This document shows, piece by piece, positions 37,950 to 44,801 of a stretch of 64,000 bases of DNA. The DNA comes from Stenotrophomonas sp. 57. GTDB lineage: Bacteria > Pseudomonadota > Gammaproteobacteria > Xanthomonadales > Xanthomonadaceae. The stretch is from the NCBI RefSeq assembly GCF_030291075.1, contig NZ_CP127407.1, positions 3,594,001-3,658,000 on the forward strand. Reading direction: 5' to 3'. A program made the position numbers and the translations under genes. A model generated the notes under the pieces. It searched no databases, was not told the DNA's origin, and saw only the letters and a list, made by a program, of their open reading frames with translations. Each line of letters starts with the position of its first letter. Position 1 is the stretch's first letter.

Positions 37950-37968
37950 GTTAATGAGAATCAGTCAC
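37950..37968 (-). promoter_or_regulatory. Fur-box-like operator
   Basis: GTTAATGAGAATCAGTCAC carries the ATGAGAAT...hexamer array seen in Fur sites (TGAGAAT-A-ATTCTCA-type). It is 46 bp upstream of the FecI-type sigma gene. Site assignment by eye only. Confidence 0.6.
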
Positions 37969-37975
37969 GTTCGCA

Positions 37976-38449
37976 TCAGTGGATGCAGCCGGTCAGCCCG
38001 TCATAGACGCTCTCCGACGTGCCAGGCAACGGATCATGCAGCGGATTGCGGGCCGCCAGCGCCGCATGGAAGTCCTCCACCGGGGTACCAGGCACCAGTG
38101 GCAGCCGGCACAGCCAGGTCGGCTGCCGGGCCACGATCGCACCGTCATGCCGCGACACGGCCAGATCACTGGCGGCAAATGCCCAGAGGCACTCCTGCAC
38201 CGTGCCGCGCACCGCATCCACCGAACACCGCAGGCGCAGCGCCTGGATGTCGCTGTACTCGCCCTCGCAGAAGGTGTCGCCGCAGATCCTGTCGAAGCCG
38301 TGTTGCAGACGGCCCTCCAGGGCAAAGAAGCGATCCCAGTTGGCTTCCTGCCGCGGGTAATCGATCAGGTCAACGTAGGGGAAGGCCTGGGCGGCGGGCG
38401 CGATCAGCAGCGCGCAGAACAGGCCGAGTGACAGGGCGGATGGCTTCAT
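37976..38449 (-). CDS. Secreted hypothetical protein
   Basis: 157 residues with signal peptide (SLGLFCALLIAPAAQAF). The mature part has seven Cys (ICGDTFCEGEY, RLRCSVD, QECLWAF, WLCRLP, LTGCIH) apart from one inside the signal, pointing to a disulfide-bonded periplasmic or secreted protein. Family not recognised. It lies upstream of the sigma factor on the same strand, 72 bp away, and may or may not be part of the iron regulon. Confidence 0.75.
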   Translation of the reverse strand: MKPSALSLGLFCALLIAPAAQAFPYVDLIDYPRQEANWDRFFALEGRLQHGFDRICGDTFCEGEYSDIQALRLRCSVDAVRGTVQECLWAFAASDLAVSRHDGAIVARQPTWLCRLPLVPGTPVEDFHAALAARNPLHDPLPGTSESVYDGLTGCIH

Positions 38450-38632
38450 GCGGGAACTCCTCGGGTAGGTGCATCCAGCCTGCGCGCGCGCGCCGCCCGG
38501 CCCCATCGGTCAACCCCGGCCCGCCAGGTCGGCGCCTTCCTCGCCCTGCGGTCAGCCCCTCCCCTGCACAGCGCCCGGCAAAGGCATAAAATGGGGGGCT
38601 ATCCGTCTATATCCCCCACCTGGAGCACGACC

Positions 38633-39169
38633 ATGGGTCTGGAACTCGTCTCGCCCGGCAAGAACCCGCCGGAAGAAATCAACGTCATCATCGAGATCCC
38701 GAAGGACTCGGAGCCGGTGAAGTACGAAGTGGACAAGGAAACCGGCGCGATCTTCGTCGACCGCATCCTGTCCACCCCGATGCGCTACCCCTGCAACTAC
38801 GGCTACGTGCCGAGCACCCTGTGCGGCGACGGCGACCCGGCCGACGTGCTGGTGGTGCTGCCGCTGCCGCTGGTGCCGGGCTCGGTCGTGCGCTGCCGTC
38901 CGGTCGGCGTGCTGAAGATGAGCGATGAGGCAGGCAGCGACGAGAAGATCCTGGCCGTGCCGGTCTCGAAGATCTTCAGTGGCTATGCCCACGTTGAAGA
39001 CATCGCCCAGGTCTCGAGCCACTGGCTGGAGCGCATCGGCCACTTCTTCGAGCACTACAAGGACCTGGAGAAGGGCAAGTGGGTCAAGCTGGACGGTTGG
39101 GGCGGCGCGGCTGAGGCCAAGCAGATCCTGATCGAGGCGCACCAGCGCCATCTCGACAGCAAGGCCTGA
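38633..39169 (+). CDS. ppa: Inorganic pyrophosphatase (family I)
   Basis: 178 residues, soluble. The signature CGDGDPADVLVV holds the metal-binding Asp residues; GAIFVDRILSTPMRYPCNYGYVPSTL is the conserved N-terminal strand, and HFFEHYKDLEKGKWVKLDGWGG the substrate-side helix. It drains PPi from biosynthesis, in competition with the PPi-PFK and H+-PPase also in this window. Confidence 0.96.
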   Translation: MGLELVSPGKNPPEEINVIIEIPKDSEPVKYEVDKETGAIFVDRILSTPMRYPCNYGYVPSTLCGDGDPADVLVVLPLPLVPGSVVRCRPVGVLKMSDEAGSDEKILAVPVSKIFSGYAHVEDIAQVSSHWLERIGHFFEHYKDLEKGKWVKLDGWGGAAEAKQILIEAHQRHLDSKA

Positions 39170-39180
39170 GCCTGAACCGG

Positions 39181-39209
39181 ATCGCTCCGGCATGCCCTGC
39201 CGGAGCGAT
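39181..39209. terminator. Strong hairpin after ppa
   Basis: A 12-bp perfect stem, ATCGCTCCGGCA and TGCCGGAGCGAT, with a 5-nt loop. It lacks a T-run, so it may protect the 3' end or act with Rho rather than as an intrinsic terminator. Confidence 0.5.
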
Positions 39210-39320
39210 GCGGGTCACGTTTCATGATGACGGCACATCACTCTTGCCGTCGTATTAGGTAAATTGCGTCACTTCACACGTCGTCGACATCCACCGTCGA
39301 GACAGCCAGGGGAATGTGTC

Positions 39321-40442
39321 GTGCGTATTCTGCTTGTAGGGGATGCAGCCAGCCTGCCGGCTGAGCTGACCGAATTCATTGCCGATCTTGGGGAAGACTG
39401 GCAGCCGCTGACCGCCACCGACGGCCACACCGCGATGACTGCGGTGGCCACCCAGGGCGTGGACGCGGTGATCGTCTGCCCGCAGCTGCCGGACCTCAAT
39501 GCCACCACGCTGCTCGGCCAGATCCGGACCCTGCGTCCGGAAACCATCCGCATCGCGCTGGTGGACGCCCAGCATGGCAACCGGCCGCCACCGGCACGCC
39601 TGATCGGCGTTGCCCACCGCTTCCTGCCGTTGCCGCTGGCGCCGGAAGTGCTGCTGGAAGCACTGACCAGCCTGGAAGAGCTGCGCGAAGTGCTGGACAG
39701 CCCGCGCCTGCGCGATGCCATCGGCCGCATCGAGAAACTGCCGTCGCCGCCGCACCTGTACCTGAGCCTGACCCAGGCGCTGGAGCACGATGACGATGCC
39801 GACAGCGCCGATGTCGCCAAGCTGGTCGCCGCCGATCCGGCGATCGCCGCCAAGGTGCTGCAGCTGTCGAACTCGGCGTTCTTCAGCCAGGGCCGCACCA
39901 TCGCCGACCTGCGCACCGCAGTGACCCGGCTGGGATTGGCCACGCTGCGCGACCTGGTCCTGGCCAGCGAAGTGTTCTCGGCACCGACGCTGTCGGCCGC
40001 CGAACGCAACTCGCTGCAGCAGCGTGCCCTGCTCGCCTCGCGCCTGGCTGCGCGCCTGCTGCCCGAATCGAGTGCCGAACTGGGCGCGACGGCAGCGCTG
40101 CTGGCCGACATCGGCCTGCTGTTGCCGGGCGTGCGCAACGAGCGCAGCGAACCGGCGCTGGACGGCGACCTGCGCCCCGGCCACGCCGAAGCCGGCGCTT
40201 ATCTGCTGGGCCTGTGGGGCCTGCCGATGCCGATCATCGAGGCCGTGGCGTTCCACCTGCAGCCGCAGCGTGCCAACACCCGCAGCTTCTGGGTGACCGG
40301 CGCGGTGCACGTGGCACTGGCACTGGTCAATGGCGACCCGGTGGATGAGGACTACCTGCAGCGCGCGGGCGTGCTCAACAAGCTGCCGCAGTGGCGCGAG
40401 CATGCCAACGCGTTGATGGGATGGGTACCCAGCGAGGTCTGA
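39321..40442 (+). CDS. HDOD domain protein with degenerate receiver domain
   Basis: 373 residues from a GTG start (SD CAGGGGAAT). Residues 1-115 have a receiver (REC) fold (RILLVGDAASLPAELTEF...VDAVIVCPQLPDLNA...LRPETIRIALVDA), but the acidic pair reads VGD and the phospho-acceptor Asp position reads Cys (VCPQ), so phosphorylation is unlikely. Residues about 140-330 are HDOD (IEKLPSPPHLYLSLTQALEHDDDADSADVAKLVAADPAIAAKVLQLSNSAFF). HDOD proteins act in motility, c-di-GMP and stress signalling. Followed by a strong terminator. Confidence 0.87.
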   Translation: MRILLVGDAASLPAELTEFIADLGEDWQPLTATDGHTAMTAVATQGVDAVIVCPQLPDLNATTLLGQIRTLRPETIRIALVDAQHGNRPPPARLIGVAHRFLPLPLAPEVLLEALTSLEELREVLDSPRLRDAIGRIEKLPSPPHLYLSLTQALEHDDDADSADVAKLVAADPAIAAKVLQLSNSAFFSQGRTIADLRTAVTRLGLATLRDLVLASEVFSAPTLSAAERNSLQQRALLASRLAARLLPESSAELGATAALLADIGLLLPGVRNERSEPALDGDLRPGHAEAGAYLLGLWGLPMPIIEAVAFHLQPQRANTRSFWVTGAVHVALALVNGDPVDEDYLQRAGVLNKLPQWREHANALMGWVPSEV

Positions 40443-40467
40443 ACCGTCAACGCAGGAAGAACCTCGA

Positions 40468-40494
40468 AGGCGCGCCCAAGGGCGCGCCTTTTTT
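40468..40494 (+). terminator. Terminator of the HDOD gene
   Basis: AAGGCGCGCC-CAAG-GGCGCGCCTT followed by TTTT. Confidence 0.9.
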
Positions 40495-40497
40495 GCA

Positions 40498-40707
40498 TCA
40501 GCGCGCGCCGCAGGCATCCTGCACGCAGTGGCGATACTGCAGATCGCACAGAACCTTCGACTTGCCTGCAGCCAGGCATTCCTGACGCAGTTCCTCGCAG
40601 TACAGCCCGCCCCCACAGACACCACCGGTCTGGGCGAACACCGCCCCCACCAATGTTGCGTAGATCAGTGCAGCGGCAGACAGTTTGTGCAACAGCGTGC
40701 TCTTCAT
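40498..40707 (-). CDS. Small Cys-rich secreted peptide
   Basis: 69 residues from the ATG at 40707, which has a strong SD (GGAGAGAG). Signal peptide to about residue 24 (LIYATLVGAVFAQ). The mature peptide of about 44 residues has six Cys (VCGGGLYCEELRQECLAAG, VLCDLQYRHCVQDACGAR), suggesting three disulfides. No family recognised. Converges on the HDOD gene. Confidence 0.72.
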   Translation of the reverse strand: MKSTLLHKLSAAALIYATLVGAVFAQTGGVCGGGLYCEELRQECLAAGKSKVLCDLQYRHCVQDACGAR

Positions 40708-40816
40708 CGCTCTCTCCATGTGCAAGTGTCCGCAAGTGGACCTCGCAACTGTGTTGATTGCGACACGACAGGAACGTGACTCCGCTCACCTTCCAGGATA
40801 TTTCGGAATTCCCTTA

Positions 40817-40851
40817 CAAAAAAAAGAGGGCGGACCTTGCGGTCCGCCCTC
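40817..40851 (-). terminator. Terminator of the TonB-dependent receptor gene
   Basis: On the minus strand, GAGGGCGGACC-GCAA-GGTCCGCCCTC followed by a run of nine T (plus-strand A-run 40817-40825). Confidence 0.9.
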
Positions 40852-40878
40852 CCGGTACTGCTATCGCACTTCGAACAA

Positions 40879-43737
40879 TCAGAAGCGCTGGGTGTACTTC
40901 ATGTAGTAGAAGCGACCGATATCGAAGCCACCGTAGTAGGAGAAGCTCGAGTTCGGCTGGCTGTACATGACCGGGCCTTCGTGGTTGAACACGTTGTTGG
41001 CGCCCAGCGAGACAGTGGCTTCCCACGGCAGGTTGTAACGCACCTGCACGTCGTGGAAGGTGTTCGAACCCACCTTGCGGGTCGGCTGCGCCAGGGTGTA
41101 GGCCGAGTTGAAGTCAGGCAGGTTGCACTCGGTATCGTAGGAGCACGGCTCCTTCATGCCCGAGTAGTAACGCACGCCCCAGTTCACGCCCAGGTTGCCG
41201 TAGGTCCAGTCGACGTTGAGGTTCGAACGGACGCGGAAGTTGGCACCCCAATCGCCGGTCGCCCAGCTGGTGTGCTGCTCGACCGGGGTTTCGGCTTCGT
41301 TGTCACGCTTGTACTCGAGGTAATCGACGTAGGTGGTCTTCCAGTCGATGACGAACTTGCCGAAGGAGAACTCCGGCAGACGGTACTTGACGCCCAGGTC
41401 GTAACCTGCGGTTTCCTGGTAACCACCGTTGATCAGCGTACGGGTGACGTCGACCACCTGGTTGACGGTACGGCCTTCGGTGCCGCGATCGAAACGCTCA
41501 CACGCCGATGCCACGCCCAGCACGTAGCACTGGTTGAGGATCGAGGTCACCGACTCGGCGGCGATCACGTTGTTGATGCGGATCTTCCACCAGTCGAGGC
41601 TGACGTCCAGGCCCTGCACGAAGTTCGGGCTGTACACCAGGCCGGCGGTCCAGGTCTTGGAGGTTTCCGGCTTCAGTTCCGGGTTGGAGCCCGACTCGAA
41701 AGCACTGTAGGACTGGGTGCCCGGGCCGGTCGACTGCGCACCGCCGGAGGTGATCTGGCGGAAGTTGGCCGGAACGCCGCGCGCCTGGCAGGCTGCCGCC
41801 ACCGAGGCGTTGCGCGCGGCCGAGCCGAAGCTGCTGTCACACGGATCGGTGTAGGCGTCGAAGGTCTGCGAGGTGCCGCCGTACATGTCGGCGATGCTCG
41901 GGGCGCGGAAGCCGGTCGAGTAGGTCGCACGCACCAGCAGGTCGTCGATCGGCTTCCACTTCAGGCCGAACTTGCTGTTGATGGTATCGCCGAAGGTATT
42001 GTAGTCCGAGTAGCGGCCGGCCATGTCGAGCGACAGCTCCTTGGCGAACGGCATGTCGGCCAGCACCGGCACGTTCAGTTCGACGTAGAACTCGTCGAGC
42101 TTGTAGCTGCCCTTGGTCGGCTTGCCGGCCAGGTCGGTGCTCAGGCCCGACTGCAGCAGCGCATCCGGGTTGTACTCACCGCTTTCTTCGCGGTGCTCGT
42201 AACCGGCCGCAATGGCCAGCTCACCGGCCGGCAGCGAGAACAGCGAGCCACCGATGTTGGCGCTGTAGGCCTTGGTGGTGTTGGTGTAGGTGTCGTGGCT
42301 CGGCAGGAACAGGTAGGCCTGCAGGGCCGGGTCGGCCAGCGAGCCGTTGCCGGTCGAGCCGTACGGTGCCAGCGGGTTCCACGGGGTGCAGCCGGCGATG
42401 ACGTGGCCCGGGGTGCCGCAACGGGCGACGTCGCCGTCCATGAAGGACGGGCCGACCGCGTTCTGCACGTTCGGAATGAACAGGTTGCCGGTGCCGGTCT
42501 TCACGCCCTTGTTCTGGTTGTAGACGTAGCCCACGTCCCAATCCCAGAACTTGTCGCCGAACTCGAACGAACCTTCCAGGCCGGCCGAGAAGCGGAAGGT
42601 CTCCTGCTCGGATTCGGTCTGGCGCGGGACTTCGGAGGTACGACGGATGAAGTTCGCGTCCGTGCCCAGCGGGTTGTAGATGCTGTTGGCCGACAGCGGG
42701 GTCTCATAGACCTCGGACTGGTACGGGTAGCCGGCAATCTGCTGGGTGGCCGTACGCTTGGTGTACAGCACGTTCGCGGTGGCGCGGATGTTGTCGGTCA
42801 GGTCGTAGTTGCCATTGGCGAACACCGAACGACGGGTCAGCTTGTTCTGCAGCCACATTTCCTGGCTGGCATTGGTGTAGTCAGCCGGGCCGAACTCGCG
42901 GAAATCGGCCATGGTGTTGCCCGTGCCGTTGTTGGCGCGGGTGTACCAGTTGTCGTTGCTGTCGATCAGCACGCCATGGTTGGATGCCGGCGACCAGCCG
43001 TTGGCATCCGTATCCGTCGGGTTCGGGTGGAACGGGCCATTCGGGTAGCGGCTGAAGGCACGATCCTTCGCCCAGACCGGATCTTCCTTGCTGTACTCGG
43101 CGCCGAAGGTGATCGAACCACGGTCACCGGTCTGGCCGTAGACGAAGTTGTAGACCTGCTTTTCGCCGTCGCCCTTGCTGTACTGGCCGCCGTAGACGCT
43201 GGCTTCCAGACCGTCGAAGTTCTTGCGGGTGATGATGTTGATCACGCCGGCGATGGCGTCGGAACCGTAGATTGCCGAAGCGCCGTCGGTCAGCACTTCA
43301 ATGCGCTCGACCACCGAGGTCGGGATGGAGGCCAGGTCGGTGTAACCGCCGGTGCTGACGCCCATGCGCTTGCCGTCCAGCAGCACCAGGGTGCGCTCCG
43401 GGCCCAGGCCACGCAGGTCGACGTACTGGCCGCCCACTTCTTCGCCCGAGCTCAGGGCATCGGCGCGGCTGATGGCCGGCGAACCAGTGGCCGACAGGTT
43501 CTGCACGATGTCGCCGACACTGGTGAAGCCCTGCTTCTCGATGTCGGCACGCTGCAGCGCGATCACGGGCTGCGCGGTTTCCATGCTCGCCTGGCGGATG
43601 CGCGAGCCGGTGACCGAAATGCGGTCCAGGTCGGTCGTCGCCTTTGCTTCCTGGGCGGAAGCAAAGGCCGGCGCCAGCGCCAGCGCGATGCCGGCAGGCA
43701 GCAGGCCGAGCCGCACTGCGGGATTACAAACGTTCAT
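40879..43737 (-). CDS. TonB-dependent receptor
   Basis: 952 residues. Signal peptide (ALAPAFASAQ). The TonB box region is near DLDRISVTGSRIRQ. Plug at about 40-170 (GDIVQNLSATGSPAI...YVDLRGLGPERTLVLLDGKRM...IEVLTDGASAIYGSDAIAGVINIITRK), typical of the large Xanthomonas/Caulobacter receptor group that often imports plant- or polymer-derived nutrients. The barrel ends with an aromatic residue (KYTQRF). No STN domain, so no FecIR-type signalling. An AraC-type gene sits directly upstream; substrate unknown. Confidence 0.9.
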   Translation of the reverse strand: MNVCNPAVRLGLLPAGIALALAPAFASAQEAKATTDLDRISVTGSRIRQASMETAQPVIALQRADIEKQGFTSVGDIVQNLSATGSPAISRADALSSGEEVGGQYVDLRGLGPERTLVLLDGKRMGVSTGGYTDLASIPTSVVERIEVLTDGASAIYGSDAIAGVINIITRKNFDGLEASVYGGQYSKGDGEKQVYNFVYGQTGDRGSITFGAEYSKEDPVWAKDRAFSRYPNGPFHPNPTDTDANGWSPASNHGVLIDSNDNWYTRANNGTGNTMADFREFGPADYTNASQEMWLQNKLTRRSVFANGNYDLTDNIRATANVLYTKRTATQQIAGYPYQSEVYETPLSANSIYNPLGTDANFIRRTSEVPRQTESEQETFRFSAGLEGSFEFGDKFWDWDVGYVYNQNKGVKTGTGNLFIPNVQNAVGPSFMDGDVARCGTPGHVIAGCTPWNPLAPYGSTGNGSLADPALQAYLFLPSHDTYTNTTKAYSANIGGSLFSLPAGELAIAAGYEHREESGEYNPDALLQSGLSTDLAGKPTKGSYKLDEFYVELNVPVLADMPFAKELSLDMAGRYSDYNTFGDTINSKFGLKWKPIDDLLVRATYSTGFRAPSIADMYGGTSQTFDAYTDPCDSSFGSAARNASVAAACQARGVPANFRQITSGGAQSTGPGTQSYSAFESGSNPELKPETSKTWTAGLVYSPNFVQGLDVSLDWWKIRINNVIAAESVTSILNQCYVLGVASACERFDRGTEGRTVNQVVDVTRTLINGGYQETAGYDLGVKYRLPEFSFGKFVIDWKTTYVDYLEYKRDNEAETPVEQHTSWATGDWGANFRVRSNLNVDWTYGNLGVNWGVRYYSGMKEPCSYDTECNLPDFNSAYTLAQPTRKVGSNTFHDVQVRYNLPWEATVSLGANNVFNHEGPVMYSQPNSSFSYYGGFDIGRFYYMKYTQRF

Positions 43738-43753
43738 CTATCTCTCCAAGGTA

Positions 43754-43771
43754 CGTGTTAGCAGCGTGTTA
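43754..43771 (-). promoter_or_regulatory. Candidate operator: CGTGTTA direct repeats
   Basis: Two CGTGTTA copies spaced 11 bp apart (43754 and 43765), one helical turn, between the AraC gene and the receptor. Such spacing fits an AraC-family dimer or tandem half-sites. By eye only. Confidence 0.4.
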
Positions 43772-43786
43772 AAACACCCCAGCACG

Positions 43787-44686
43787 TTACGATTGCGTTG
43801 CGACCCTGCATTTGCGCGACCCAACCGGAGAGTTTGCAGAGTGTGGCGGCAGCAGGCCGCCGTTCTCGCGGAATCGCGACGCCGACTGCCCGTAACGGGC
43901 GCGGAAGGCCCTGGCGAAGCTGCAGCAGTTGTCGAAACCGCTGGCGGCGGCGACTTCGCCGACCATCATGTCGGTATCGCGCAGCAGGTCGGCCGCCCGT
44001 TCCAGGCGCAAACGTGCCGAAAGCGACTGCGGACTTTCCTCGTAGAGGCTCTGGAAGGTCTTGGAGAGATACCAGCTGGAGAAGTTGGTCAGCTCGGCCA
44101 GTTCGCCGATTCGCACCACGCGGTGGCTGTTGCCTTCCAGATAGAGGCGGGCGCGCTGCATGCGGCCGAACACCTGACGCTTGCGGCTGCGCGAACGCCC
44201 GGGGCAACGCTGCACGTTGTCCGCCAGGCCACGCTGAAGGCTGGCCAGATACAGCAGCAACGGTCGCAGTACATGCGCCGGCTGGCCGCTTGCCAGTGCA
44301 TCGCGCCACAGCCGCAGGCCCACCCGTGCATCGCTGCGGCCCAGGCGACCGCGTCCCGCGTACAAGCCGCAGTCGGCCATTTCGGTCAGCACCCGCAACG
44401 CCTCGACGTTCAGGTTCAGGCCCACGCAGAGTCCGTTGCGACCCGCCTGCACCAGCGGCCGCGATTCCTTCTCGAAGGCGATCCACTCCCCCTGGCGCAG
44501 CCGGAAACGCCCTTCCTTGGCCTCCACCCAGGAGCTGCCTCGCACCTGCATCCAGACGGTGAAGTGGGTCCCTGCGGTCTGCAGGCTGCCCAGCCGGGCA
44601 ACGCCAAGGCAGGTCGGCGCGACGTCGTCGAGGGCCTTGTCGAGGGAGATGGTTTGGCCGCGATCGGCCAGCGAGAGTTGACGCAT
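43787..44686 (-). CDS. AraC-family transcriptional regulator
   Basis: 299 residues. The C-terminal 100 residues hold two helix-turn-helix units (HRVVRIGELAELTNFSSWYLSKTFQSLYEESPQSLSARLRLERAADLLRDTDMMVGEVAAASGFDNCCSFARAFRARYGQSASRF). The N-terminal region resembles a cupin-like sensing domain (GTHFTVWMQVRGSSWVEAKEGRFRLRQGEWIAFEKE). It likely controls the downstream TonB-dependent receptor. ATG at 44686. Confidence 0.88.
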   Translation of the reverse strand: MRQLSLADRGQTISLDKALDDVAPTCLGVARLGSLQTAGTHFTVWMQVRGSSWVEAKEGRFRLRQGEWIAFEKESRPLVQAGRNGLCVGLNLNVEALRVLTEMADCGLYAGRGRLGRSDARVGLRLWRDALASGQPAHVLRPLLLYLASLQRGLADNVQRCPGRSRSRKRQVFGRMQRARLYLEGNSHRVVRIGELAELTNFSSWYLSKTFQSLYEESPQSLSARLRLERAADLLRDTDMMVGEVAAASGFDNCCSFARAFRARYGQSASRFRENGGLLPPHSANSPVGSRKCRVATQS

Positions 44687-44801
44687 GGGGGCACCACGGA
44701 TTTGCCTAGTACAGGCCTCCGTTTTGCCCAATCAGGCGGGACTGCGTCAGGAAAGACTGCCGAGATCGCCACGAATTCGCGGCGAGAACCACACGAAAGA
44801 A

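Noticed and set aside
40837..43761. A 974-codon plus-strand open frame opposite the second receptor
   Set aside because: Shadow of a clear TonB-dependent receptor on the minus strand; no domain seen.
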